This document shows positions 1 through 7,151 of a DNA stretch of 11,821 bases, piece by piece. How positions within the stretch are numbered: position 1 is the first letter of the stretch; each line of letters starts with the position of its first letter. This DNA is from Planctomycetota bacterium (GTDB lineage Bacteria > Planctomycetota > Planctomycetia > Pirellulales > Lacipirellulaceae): NCBI GenBank assembly GCA_013151315.1, contig JAADIN010000092.1, forward strand, positions 1 through 11,821, in the 5' to 3' direction. A model generated the notes under the pieces. It did not search any database, was not told where the DNA came from, and was given only the letters and a program-made list of their open reading frames with translations. Both the position numbers and the translations under genes were made by a program.

Positions 1-1989
1 CGAAAAAACTGGGTAGGCACTTTTGAGCAATACCTGGACATCGTCCGCGAGAATCCGCAAGTCACGCGCACTGCCTACCAACGGATCTACGACATGATCC
101 TCACCTACGGCTGCGAGGTCGTCACCAAGGGGCGCGACAAGGAACATCATTACCATTTTTTCGACGATCCTGATAACGACGGCCAGGACGCGGTCTTCGG
201 CCTGCGCGGCCCGCTCCACAAACTCGTCAACGCGCTGAAAAGCGCGGCTCACGAATACGGCATTGAAAAGCGAGTCCTTCTTTTGCATGGCCCGGTCGGC
301 AGCAGCAAAAGTACCATTGTGCGGCTGCTCAAACAGGGCCTGCAAAAGTACTCCACCTCCGATGAAGGCGCGTTGTACACGCTCGGCTGGGTCGACGAGG
401 AAGATCCGGGCGAAGTCCAATGGTGCCCGATGAACGAGGAGCCGCTGCATCTAATTCCCGAACGGTTCCGAGATGAGGTGGCCAGCCAATTGAATACCGG
501 ACGCGAGAAAGACGATTACCGCGTGCGAATTCGCGGCGGGCTCGATCCCTTCTGCCGGTTCATGTACCAGCAGCGACTCAAAAAATACGATGGCGACTGG
601 ACTCGAGTCATCCAAGACATCCGCGTGCGGCGTGTCATCTTGAGCGAGAAGGACCGCGTCGGCATCGGCACCTTCCAGCCCAAAGACGAGAAAAACCAAG
701 ACGCCACCGAGCTCACCGGCGACATCAACTATCGAAAGATCGCCATCTACGGAAGCGACAGCGACCCGCGAGCGTTTAATTTCGATGGCGAATTCAATGT
801 CGCCAACCGGGGCATTATCGAGTTCGTCGAGGTCCTGAAGCTCGACGTGGCGTTTTTGTACGACCTGCTCGGCGCCAGCCAGGAACACAAAATCAAACCG
901 AAAAAATTTGCCCAAACCGACATCGACGAAGTCATCATTGGCCACACCAACGAGCCCGAATACCGCCGCTTGCAGAACAATGAATTCATGGAAGCCTTGC
1001 GCGATCGGACTGTCAAGATCGACATCCCCTACGTCACGACACTCGAGCACGAAATCAGCATCTACGAGAAGGATTACAACAGCAAAACCGTGCAGGGCAA
1101 GCATATCGCTCCGCATACGATCGAAATGGCCGCGATGTGGGCATTGCTCACACGGCTGGAAGAGCCCAAGCATGCGGGACTCACCCGACTACAAAAACTA
1201 AAACTTTACAACGGAAAAACGCTACCCGGGTTTACCGAGGAAAATATTTCGGAGTTGCGCGACCAAGCTATCGAGGAGGGCTTAATCGGCATCTCGCCCC
1301 GCTATGTCCAGGACAAAATCTCCAACGCGCTCGTCGCCCATCCCGAGGCGAGCTCAATCAATCCGTTCATGGTGCTCAACGAACTCGAGTCGGGACTCAA
1401 ACATCACAGCCTCATCAACAAGGAGGACCTGAAGCAGGAATACCGCGATCTACTCGGCGTCGTCAAAGAAGAGTACGAAAATATCGTCAAGCTCGAAGTC
1501 CAACGGGCCATTGCCGCCGACAAAGACGCCTTAGCCCAACTCTGTGGCAATTACATCGACAACGTGAAGGCGTACACGCAAAAAGAAAAAGTAAAGAACC
1601 CCTTCACCGGGCAATACGAAGAACCCGACGAGCGGCTCATGCGTTCGATCGAAGACAAAATCGATATTCCCGACAGCCGCAAAGACGACTTCCGGCGCGA
1701 AATCATGAACTACATCGGGGCCCTGGCGATCGATGGCAAAAAATTCGATTATCGAACCAACGAACGGCTCAACAAGGCACTCGAACTCAAGTTATTCGAG
1801 GATCAGAAAGACTCGATCAAGCTGACGAGCCTCGTTTCCAATGTCATCGACGAGGAGACCCAAAAGAAGATCGACGTCGTCAAGGGTCGCCTCATCCGCG
1901 ACTACGGCTACGACGACGAAAGTGCAACCGATGTGCTGAACTACGTAGCAAGCATTTTTGCACGCGGAGATACAAAGGAGAGTAGCTAG
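1..1989 (+). CDS. prkA: PrkA/YeaG family serine protein kinase (AAA+ type), 5' end outside window
   Basis: The reading frame is open from base 1 and 662 codons are visible. Its start lies upstream: the first residues (W-V-G-T-F at codons 4-8, then E-N-P-Q-V-T-R-T-A) match the conserved N-terminal part of PrkA, so ATG 94 is internal. In-window codons show a Walker A motif GPVGSSKST (97-105), a candidate Walker B strand RGIIEFVEVLK (270-280), a sensor-like VIIGHTNEPEY (311-321) and RDRTVKID (334-341). These form the AAA_PrkA domain; the C-terminal third corresponds to the PrkA kinase-type domain. The family includes Bacillus subtilis PrkA and E. coli YeaG, cytoplasmic proteins tied to sporulation, starvation and stationary-phase stress. 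Kinase activity is reported, and a protease-like role has also been proposed. YeaH and SpoVR genes follow on the same strand, as expected for the conserved cassette. Family assignment is very secure; the biochemical role is less so. Confidence 0.96.
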   Translation, partial: RKNWVGTFEQYLDIVRENPQVTRTAYQRIYDMILTYGCEVVTKGRDKEHHYHFFDDPDNDGQDAVFGLRGPLHKLVNALKSAAHEYGIEKRVLLLHGPVGSSKSTIVRLLKQGLQKYSTSDEGALYTLGWVDEEDPGEVQWCPMNEEPLHLIPERFRDEVASQLNTGREKDDYRVRIRGGLDPFCRFMYQQRLKKYDGDWTRVIQDIRVRRVILSEKDRVGIGTFQPKDEKNQDATELTGDINYRKIAIYGSDSDPRAFNFDGEFNVANRGIIEFVEVLKLDVAFLYDLLGASQEHKIKPKKFAQTDIDEVIIGHTNEPEYRRLQNNEFMEALRDRTVKIDIPYVTTLEHEISIYEKDYNSKTVQGKHIAPHTIEMAAMWALLTRLEEPKHAGLTRLQKLKLYNGKTLPGFTEENISELRDQAIEEGLIGISPRYVQDKISNALVAHPEASSINPFMVLNELESGLKHHSLINKEDLKQEYRDLLGVVKEEYENIVKLEVQRAIAADKDALAQLCGNYIDNVKAYTQKEKVKNPFTGQYEEPDERLMRSIEDKIDIPDSRKDDFRREIMNYIGALAIDGKKFDYRTNERLNKALELKLFEDQKDSIKLTSLVSNVIDEETQKKIDVVKGRLIRDYGYDDESATDVLNYVASIFARGDTKESS

Positions 1990-2092
1990 ATTTGAAACGC
2001 AGAGACAATTTTTCTTCCCCCCTTTTCTTTCTCTGCGACCCTCTGCGCCTCTGTGTCCTCTGCGTTTAATAACCAACCATGAGAAAACCACC
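1990..2092. repeat. Spacer with CTCTGCG/CGCAGAG inverted repeat
   Basis: The 103-base gap between prkA and yeaH is almost entirely a low-complexity inverted repeat. The left arm AAACGCAGAG (1995-2004) is the exact complement of CTCTGCGTTT (2058-2067). The pairing continues inward as AGACA against TGTC with a one-base bulge. Between the arms is a pyrimidine-rich tract and three more CTCTG-words starting at 2031, 2041 and 2049, spaced 8-10 bases. No promoter or convincing terminator is evident. The repeat is open in the yeaH frame back to 1958, but that translation is repeat-derived and unlike the family. I see this as a short interspersed repeat element, or a transcribed hairpin inside the operon. 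Confidence 0.7.
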
Positions 2093-3202
2093 ATGATCTT
2101 GGACATCGAACGCGATCAGCGACGCTTCAAGGAAATTGTGCGTGGGCGCATTCGCGAAAATCTACGAAAATATATCACCCATGGCGAGATGATTGGTCGA
2201 CGTGGCAAGGAAACCGTGAGCATCCCGATTCCGCAGTTAGACATTCCTCGCTTTCGGTTTGGAGACAACGGTTCCGGCGGCGTCGGACAAGGAGATGGCG
2301 AAGTCGGCGACCCCGTAGGCAAGCCGGGCGACGGGCCAGCAGGCGCTGGCGGTGCGGGAAGCGAACCCGGATCGGGACACCTGCTCGAAGTTGAAGTCGA
2401 TCTCGACGAACTAGCCCAGATGCTTGGCGACGAACTCGAGCTGCCGCGAATCGAACCCAAGGGCACCGCCAGCATTACCTCGAAAAAGGCAAAGTACAAC
2501 AGCATTCGGCAAACGGGCCCCGAGTCACTTCGGCATTTCAAGCGGACCTATCTCAACGCCCTCCGCCGACAAATATCGACCGGCACTTATCAGCCTGACG
2601 ATCCCTACATCGTGCCGATCAAAAGCGACAAACAGTATCGCTCGTGGAACGAGGTTCCGTTGCCTGAAGTCAACGCTGCAGCGGTCTACTTGATGGATGT
2701 CTCGGGATCAATGACCGACGAGCAGAAGCAGATCGTTCGTACCGAAGCATTTTGGATCGACGCTTGGCTGACGAAACAATACAAGGGCCTAGAAACACGA
2801 TACATCATCCACGACGCGTTAGCCAAAGAGGTCGACGAGCACACATTTTACCACACGCGAGAAAGCGGCGGCACCCGCATCAGCTCCGCCTACAAAGTTT
2901 GCGCAGAGTTGATCGAAAAATCCTTTCCTGTTTCCGATTGGAACCTCTACATTTTCCAATTCTCCGACGGCGACAACTGGGGCGACGACAACAACCAAGC
3001 CTTCGAACTGCTCTCCGAAAAACTGATGCCCGCATCCAATTTGTTTTGCTACGGACAAGTCGAGAGTCCCTACGGCAGTGGTGATTTTATCGACGCCCTG
3101 CGCAAACAATTCGGCGAAGAAGAAAAACTCGTTTTATCAGAGATCGAAGACCGAGAGGGGATTTATAACTCGATCAAAATGTTTTTAGGCAAGGGAAAGT
3201 GA
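2093..3202 (+). CDS. yeaH: YeaH family protein (DUF444), von Willebrand A-type domain
   Basis: This 369-residue protein is the usual partner of PrkA/YeaG; in E. coli, yeaG and yeaH are adjacent and co-induced under nitrogen starvation. The N-terminal region (1-57) is basic and helical. A flexible Gly-rich stretch (about 57-95) and an acidic segment (97-118) follow. The von Willebrand A-like part contains a metal-site motif DVSGS (202-206), the DUF444 signature HTRESGGTRISSA (254-266) and SDGDNW (291-296). I chose ATG 2093 because the protein then begins MILDIERDQRRFKE, as family members do; the frame is open upstream only through the repeat. The ribosome binding site is weak. Its molecular function is not established; the metal-site fold suggests a protein-interaction adaptor for the kinase. 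Confidence 0.94.
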   Translation: MILDIERDQRRFKEIVRGRIRENLRKYITHGEMIGRRGKETVSIPIPQLDIPRFRFGDNGSGGVGQGDGEVGDPVGKPGDGPAGAGGAGSEPGSGHLLEVEVDLDELAQMLGDELELPRIEPKGTASITSKKAKYNSIRQTGPESLRHFKRTYLNALRRQISTGTYQPDDPYIVPIKSDKQYRSWNEVPLPEVNAAAVYLMDVSGSMTDEQKQIVRTEAFWIDAWLTKQYKGLETRYIIHDALAKEVDEHTFYHTRESGGTRISSAYKVCAELIEKSFPVSDWNLYIFQFSDGDNWGDDNNQAFELLSEKLMPASNLFCYGQVESPYGSGDFIDALRKQFGEEEKLVLSEIEDREGIYNSIKMFLGKGK

Positions 3203-3473
3203 TTTTGAAGCCACGGATTGAACACGGATGAAACACAGATTAAAAAATACTATTTTGAGGCGCGGAGTTCGCAGAGAGAAGAGAATAGGAAACGTGTCGA
3301 TAGGTAAGTCCTCAGCGTCCTCCGCGCCTCCGCGTTTCTAATACTTAGTTATGTAGCTTCAGATGGCTGAAGTGTTACCTTTTTCTTTATCCGTGTTTTA
3401 TCCGTGTTCAATCCGTGGCTCCCCTACACATTTTGTTCCACTTTGCCAAAGAGACATAGCAAAGGACAGAAAA
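3203..3473. repeat. Nested inverted-repeat elements between yeaH and spoVR
   Basis: This 271-base spacer has no gene of its own. The outer inverted repeat has arms at about 3209-3248 and 3381-3420; the outermost 21 bases of each arm are perfectly complementary and about 36 of 40 positions pair overall. Each arm has three copies of a CACGGAT-type word exactly 11 bases apart (starts 3212, 3223, 3234; complements at 3389, 3400, 3411). Inside the loop is a second, imperfect inverted repeat. Its left arm is GAGGCGCGGAG (3257-3267) with a CGCAGAG word just after; its right arm carries CTCAGCG (3311), CTCCGCG (3320) and CTCCGCG (3328). The inner family resembles the element before yeaH. Bases 3421-3473 are the short leader of spoVR. 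Confidence 0.85.
3461..3466 (+). promoter_or_regulatory. Ribosome binding site fixing the spoVR start
   Basis: AAAGGA lies seven bases before ATG 3474. It supports that start over the upstream in-frame ATG at 3363, which sits inside the inverted repeat. Confidence 0.65.
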
Positions 3474-5006
3474 ATGGCTTCCACTGAATTAGGTAAACTA
3501 ACGCCCGAACTGGCTGCCATTCAGGTAGAGATTGAAGAGTACGCGCGAGGCCATGGGCTCGATTTCTACCCAACGATCTTCGAGCTGATCGATGCCGACC
3601 AACTCAATGAAATCGCCGCCCGGGGTGGGTTTCCTACCCGCTATCCGCATTGGCGGTTTGGGATGGAATACGAGCAGCTCAGCAAAGGTTATCACTACGG
3701 GCTGCAAAAAATCTACGAAATGGTGATCAACAACGACCCGTGTTACGCCTATCTGATGCGCTGCAACGGGATGATCGATCAAAAAATGGTGATGGCCCAC
3801 GTCTACGGGCATTGCGACTTCTTCAAAAACAATCAATGGTTTTCCCGTACCAATCGCAAGATGATGGACGAGATGGCGAATCATGGTACGCGGATCCGCC
3901 GGATCATGGATGCTGTCGGCGTGGAAGAAGTCGAAGATTTTGTCGACGTTTGCCTGAGCATCGAAGATCTGATCGACGTCCATGCGCCTTTTATCAAACG
4001 TCGCGAAACCGAGGACAAGTACGATTTCTCGAACCCGCAGGAAGACGACGCTCGCAAGCCATCGCGGTTCGATGCCAAAAACTACATGGACCCGTTCATC
4101 AATCCCAAAGAAAAACTGCAAGCCGACCAGGAAAAAATCGACGAAGAAGCTGAAGACCGCCCCTTCCCTGAAACGCCCGAACGCGATGTCATGCAGTTCC
4201 TTCTAGAACATGCCCCGCTCAGCGGTTGGCAGGCCGACATCCTTGCGATCATTCGCGACGAAGCCTATTACTTCGCCCCGCAAGCTCAAACCAAAATCAT
4301 GAACGAAGGCTGGGCCAGCTATTGGCATTCGACCATCATGATTCGCCAGGGGCTGACCGGTGCCGATGTCGTCAACTACTGCGACCACCACAGCGGAACG
4401 ATGGCCAGCGCGCCGACACAACTCAATCCCTACAAAGTCGGCATCGAGCTGTTTCGGAATATCGAAGACCGTTGGAATCGAGGCGCCTTTGGCCGCGAAT
4501 ACGACGAATGCGACGACCAAACCCAGCGAGAAAAATGGAACACCGATGTGGGCCTGGGCCGCGAAAAAATCTTCGAAGTCCGGCGCATCCACAACGACTT
4601 GACATTCATCGACGAATTTCTGACGCTCGACTTTGTGCGAGAGCACAAGCTCTTTCGCTTTGGTTACAACCCGGGCAGCGAGGCTTACGAAATCGAAAGT
4701 CGAGAATTCCCTAAAGTGAAACAGCAGTTACTCGAGAGCCTCACCAATCGAGGACGACCGATGATCGCCGTCGCCGAGGGTAACTACAAAAACCGCGGCG
4801 AGCTTTATCTAAAGCACGAGTACTCGGGCGTGGAACTTCAGCTCGACCAAGCCCGCGATACGCTGGAAAATCTCTATCGGCTATGGAATCGGCCTGTACA
4901 TATCGAAACCGTTTTGGAAGGTGACAAAGCGGTCGCTTCCTTCGATGGCTCGGATCATGAATTGGAACTAGACGATCCGGCCGACGACACAGAGGACGCA
5001 GCATGA
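3474..5006 (+). CDS. spoVR: SpoVR/YcgB family protein
   Basis: This 510-residue protein has the same length class as E. coli YcgB. SpoVR is named for a role in spore cortex formation in Bacillus, but its homologues are widespread in bacteria that do not form spores, where they accompany PrkA/YeaG and YeaH. Visible family hallmarks are HGLDFYPTIFELID (27-40), a His-rich motif AHVYGHCDFFKNN (108-120), MNEGWASYWH (276-285) and NPYKVGIELFRNIEDRWNRG (318-337). The paired histidines (109, 113) and the E/H of the NEGWASYWH segment resemble metal ligands, but a catalytic role is only a guess. The C-terminus is acidic. The start at 3474 has a good ribosome binding site. The stop codon overlaps the next gene's ATG (ATGA), which implies translational coupling. 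Confidence 0.95.
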   Translation: MASTELGKLTPELAAIQVEIEEYARGHGLDFYPTIFELIDADQLNEIAARGGFPTRYPHWRFGMEYEQLSKGYHYGLQKIYEMVINNDPCYAYLMRCNGMIDQKMVMAHVYGHCDFFKNNQWFSRTNRKMMDEMANHGTRIRRIMDAVGVEEVEDFVDVCLSIEDLIDVHAPFIKRRETEDKYDFSNPQEDDARKPSRFDAKNYMDPFINPKEKLQADQEKIDEEAEDRPFPETPERDVMQFLLEHAPLSGWQADILAIIRDEAYYFAPQAQTKIMNEGWASYWHSTIMIRQGLTGADVVNYCDHHSGTMASAPTQLNPYKVGIELFRNIEDRWNRGAFGREYDECDDQTQREKWNTDVGLGREKIFEVRRIHNDLTFIDEFLTLDFVREHKLFRFGYNPGSEAYEIESREFPKVKQQLLESLTNRGRPMIAVAEGNYKNRGELYLKHEYSGVELQLDQARDTLENLYRLWNRPVHIETVLEGDKAVASFDGSDHELELDDPADDTEDAA

Positions 5007-5491
5007 AACTTCGCGACCATTTCCACAGCGAACTGCAAGCGATCGTTGGACAGACGAACCAACGGATCACGGTTACCGAAGGTCCGCGCACTTTGCGCTG
5101 CGAAGTCGACCAATGCGATCCCATGGCCGTGGCCCTCTATGAATTGGTACTCGAGACAGACGAACTGGCTCACATCGAGGTTGCAGTTCTGCAGCAAGCG
5201 AGTCAGTCCTTGTGCGACCGCGTGAACTACTTGCTCGAACCGATATCGCCAATCGAAACCGACATCGACGGCTGCATCATTCAGATGCGCAGCAGCCCGC
5301 CTCAACAAAACGACGCGGGACGATTTTATTACGAACTGCTGCTGCGTCGGGGCGGCTCGATCGCGCTAGTTCGCTACGAAAAACAACCGGGCGCTATTCG
5401 CACGCGCGTTGCCGCAACGCTCACTCGCGAAGTGCTTGGCCGATTGATTGAAGATTTCGACGCAACGGTAGCAGAAATTTCTAAGAATTGA
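5003..5491 (+). CDS. Conserved-looking hypothetical protein, fourth gene of the PrkA cassette
   Basis: I do not recognise a family for this 162-residue protein. It has no signal peptide, membrane segment or nucleotide-binding motif, so it is probably cytoplasmic. The first half is acidic and includes ALYELVLETDELAHIEVAV (about 44-62). A helical segment with LCDRVNYLLEPISPIE follows (about 70-85). The second half looks like a beta-rich module with FYYELLLRRGGSIALVRYEK (108-127), ending in an amphipathic helix TREVLGRLIEDFD. The start codon overlaps the spoVR stop by four bases, and AGAGGA (4991-4996) sits six bases upstream. A strong terminator follows 10 bases after the stop, so it is the last gene of the operon. 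Its position argues for a role with PrkA, YeaH and SpoVR; that is inference. Confidence 0.87.
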   Translation: MKLRDHFHSELQAIVGQTNQRITVTEGPRTLRCEVDQCDPMAVALYELVLETDELAHIEVAVLQQASQSLCDRVNYLLEPISPIETDIDGCIIQMRSSPPQQNDAGRFYYELLLRRGGSIALVRYEKQPGAIRTRVAATLTREVLGRLIEDFDATVAEISKN

Positions 5492-5501
5492 ATCCCAGCG
5501 C

Positions 5502-5544
5502 AAAGCCGAGGGGTTGCAACCCCTCGGCTTTGGTGCCGTTTTTT
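5502..5544 (+). terminator. Intrinsic terminator of the prkA-yeaH-spoVR operon
   Basis: Positions 5502-5531 form a perfect 30-base palindrome, which would fold as a 12-bp stem (AAAGCCGAGGGG with its complement) and a TTGCAA loop. A run of six T follows at 5539-5544 after a seven-base gap, longer than ideal. It starts 10 bases after the stop of the fourth gene. Confidence 0.8.
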
Positions 5545-5722
5545 AGTCATTTTTTCTTGGCCCCCTTCCAGCCACCATGGGAGATTGGTTAACATGCCAA
5601 CAGGTTTTTACAGGCGGTTTCCAATCCACTTTCAGCATGAAATTTCCCGCCGTGGGATGCTTTTTGGGTGTTTTGGAACCGCTTCCAGTTACTCCACCTG
5701 ATTGAATTGTTGCACCTCTCTC
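5545..5722 (+). promoter_or_regulatory. Leader region upstream of hemQ with possible hairpins
   Basis: These 178 bases should hold the promoter and leader of hemQ-hpt. I cannot fix a clear -35/-10 pair. Two structures are visible. GCGGTTTCCAA (5614-5624) pairs imperfectly with TTGGAACCGC (5673-5682). Between them, TCCC-GCCGT-GGGA (5645-5657), flanked by AGCA and TGCT, is followed by five T (about 5660-5665). The two could be alternative foldings, but both stems are short. Confidence 0.3.
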
Positions 5723-6571
5723 ATGAATCGTCCTGCTCATACGGGTCAGCCCGTCGAAGTTTCGCTCAGCCCGGCCGAAGGTGGCTGGCATTGCAGCCAT
5801 CTCTATTACTCTTGGAATCGCGGCGTTCTCGCCTCGATGTCGCCCGAGCAAATCGCCACGGGCCGGGCCGACGTGATCGAGGCGCTCAACTCGGAGGCAG
5901 ACGGTGCGCCGCTCCGAGTCCAAACCTCGGTCGTCAGCGGCCACAAGGCCGATTTCGGGCTTATGCTGATGGACACCGATCCGCTGAAAGTCGATCGGGT
6001 TCACCAACGGTTAATGGCCGGCGGACTTGGCAAGGCACTGACGCCCGGCTACTCGTTTGTCTCGATGACCGAAATTAGCGAGTACGTCCCCACGGTCGAA
6101 CAATTCGGCCAGCGCCTAATTGCCGAAGGCGAATCGGAAGACAGCTCGACTTACACAACGAAAGTAAAGGGCTATGCCGACCGGCTCGTGAAAATGAATC
6201 TTCAGCGGCTGACCCCAACTTTTTCGGAATGGCCGAGCACTTGCTTCTATCCGATGAACAAAAAACGCAAGGTCGGCGAAAATTGGTTCTTACTTTCTAA
6301 AGAAGAACGCAACGCGCTGATGAGCGAACATGCCCGTAGCGGTATGGCGTTTGCCGGCAAGGCAACCCAACTGATTAGCGTCGGCCTAGGTTTCGACGAT
6401 TGGGAATGGGGCGTCACGCTCTGGGCTGCTAACCCAGAATTTCTCAAAGACATTGTCTACCGCATGCGTTTCGACGAAGCCAGCGCACGATACGCCGAGT
6501 TCGGCCCGTTTTTGATCAGCTATGTTTGCACTGCCGAAGCGATGCTGGACCACTGTTTGGTTGAGGGGTGA
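5723..6571 (+). CDS. hemQ: Coproheme decarboxylase (HemQ/ChdC, chlorite dismutase superfamily)
   Basis: This 282-residue cytoplasmic enzyme removes two propionate carboxyls from iron-coproporphyrin III to give heme b, the last step of the coproporphyrin-dependent heme pathway. Family motifs are clear: YPMNKKR (176-182), a segment ending S-E-H (201-203), FDDWEWGVTLW (224-234) and MRFDEASARYAEFGPF (248-263). Compared from memory with Listeria HemQ, a constant offset of 29 aligns Arg162, catalytic Tyr176, Met178, proximal heme ligand His203 and Gln216 with residues 133, 147, 149, 174 and 187. The position matching Listeria Arg179 is Met208. ATG 5723 is preferred; an in-frame TTG at 5702 would add seven residues. 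No strong ribosome binding site precedes either. The gene runs into hpt with almost no gap, so the two are probably co-transcribed. Confidence 0.9.
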   Translation: MNRPAHTGQPVEVSLSPAEGGWHCSHLYYSWNRGVLASMSPEQIATGRADVIEALNSEADGAPLRVQTSVVSGHKADFGLMLMDTDPLKVDRVHQRLMAGGLGKALTPGYSFVSMTEISEYVPTVEQFGQRLIAEGESEDSSTYTTKVKGYADRLVKMNLQRLTPTFSEWPSTCFYPMNKKRKVGENWFLLSKEERNALMSEHARSGMAFAGKATQLISVGLGFDDWEWGVTLWAANPEFLKDIVYRMRFDEASARYAEFGPFLISYVCTAEAMLDHCLVEG

Positions 6572-6582
6572 GAATTGAACCC

Positions 6583-7122
6583 ATGAAAATTCTCCTCGAC
6601 AAAGAGTCGCTACACCAGGGCGTGGCGGATATGGCTAGGCAGATTGAAGCCGCCTACGAAGGCCGCCAACTCACCATCGTCGGCGTACTCACCGGCAGCG
6701 TGGTACTGATGGCCGACCTGATTCGGTTGATTCAGTTGCCGATGCGCGTCGGAGTAATTCAGGCCAGCAGCTACCGCGGTGCAACAACCGAGCGGGGCGA
6801 TCTCCTCATCAACTCAGAATTGATGATCGACATTTCGGGACGCGATGTGCTGCTGGTTGACGATATTTTTGATACGGGGCACACGCTGACGCGGGTCATT
6901 GAAAAAATGCGAGAGTTCAAGCCCCATTCCATCCGCTCGGCCGTGCTGCTAAAAAAGAAAGGGCGAGCAGAAGTCGACTACGTCCCTGGTTTTTCGGCGT
7001 TCGACATCCCCGACGAATTCGTAGTCGGCTACGGCCTCGACTACGAAGACATGTATCGCAACCTGCCGTATTTGGCAGCGCTGGAACCATCCGACCTCGA
7101 AAAACATGCGGCACTTCCCTAG
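6583..7122 (+). CDS. hpt: Hypoxanthine phosphoribosyltransferase
   Basis: This 179-residue cytoplasmic purine salvage enzyme transfers phosphoribose from PRPP to hypoxanthine or guanine, giving IMP or GMP. The type I phosphoribosyltransferase PRPP loop is VLLVDDIFDTGHTL (89-102). Other family features are GVLTGSVVLMADL (34-46, pyrophosphate-binding loop), ASSYRGAT (61-68, flexible loop with Ser-Tyr) and the C-terminal VVGYGLDYEDMYRNLPYL (147-164), which packs on the base. Length is normal. ATG 6583 gives the usual N-terminus MKILLDKE. A GTG at 6568 overlaps the hemQ stop as GTGA and would add five residues, so either start is possible. Both imply coupling to hemQ. The gene converges on the purine nucleoside phosphorylase gene, leaving 29 bases between stop codons. 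Confidence 0.94.
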   Translation: MKILLDKESLHQGVADMARQIEAAYEGRQLTIVGVLTGSVVLMADLIRLIQLPMRVGVIQASSYRGATTERGDLLINSELMIDISGRDVLLVDDIFDTGHTLTRVIEKMREFKPHSIRSAVLLKKKGRAEVDYVPGFSAFDIPDEFVVGYGLDYEDMYRNLPYLAALEPSDLEKHAALP

Positions 7123-7151
7123 CGAGCCGGCTCGTCCCCGAGCCCGACCAC
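7123..7151. other. Short convergent intergenic gap with a GC-rich hairpin
   Basis: Only 29 bases separate the stop codons of hpt and the facing phosphorylase gene. GGCTCG (7129-7134) pairs with CGAGCC (7139-7144) around a TCCC loop. CGAGCCGGCTCG (7123-7134) is also a 12-base palindrome. No T-run follows on either strand, so terminator function is doubtful. Confidence 0.3.

Noticed and set aside
451..1173. 240-codon minus-strand frame opposite prkA
   Set aside because: It lies wholly antisense to well-conserved prkA codons, shows no recognisable motif, and reflects codon bias of the real gene.
1137..1985. 282-codon plus-strand frame overlapping prkA
   Set aside because: Very Arg-rich low-quality translation in the wrong frame of a conserved gene.
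1958..2092. Upstream in-frame start giving YeaH a 45-residue extension
   Set aside because: The extension is translated from the CTCTGCG repeat and overlaps the end of prkA; the family N-terminus matches ATG 2093.
3209..3420. CRISPR array from the evenly spaced CACGGAT words
   Set aside because: The units are 7 bases at an 11-base period with only three copies per arm and inverted symmetry; no repeat-spacer pattern and no cas genes.
3209..3420. Insertion sequence with terminal inverted repeats
   Set aside because: The ~210 bases enclose no transposase frame and no target duplication is evident; at most a small non-autonomous element.
3363..3473. Upstream in-frame start giving SpoVR a 37-residue extension
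   Set aside because: It lies in the CACGGAT inverted repeat; ATG 3474 has a ribosome binding site and gives the family's normal length.
5543..6007. 154-codon minus-strand frame across the hemQ leader and 5' end
   Set aside because: Overlaps conserved HemQ coding sequence and the terminator region; no motif or ribosome binding site.
7123..7144. Bidirectional terminator between hpt and the phosphorylase
   Set aside because: Six-bp stem with no T-run on either strand; kept only as a possible hairpin.
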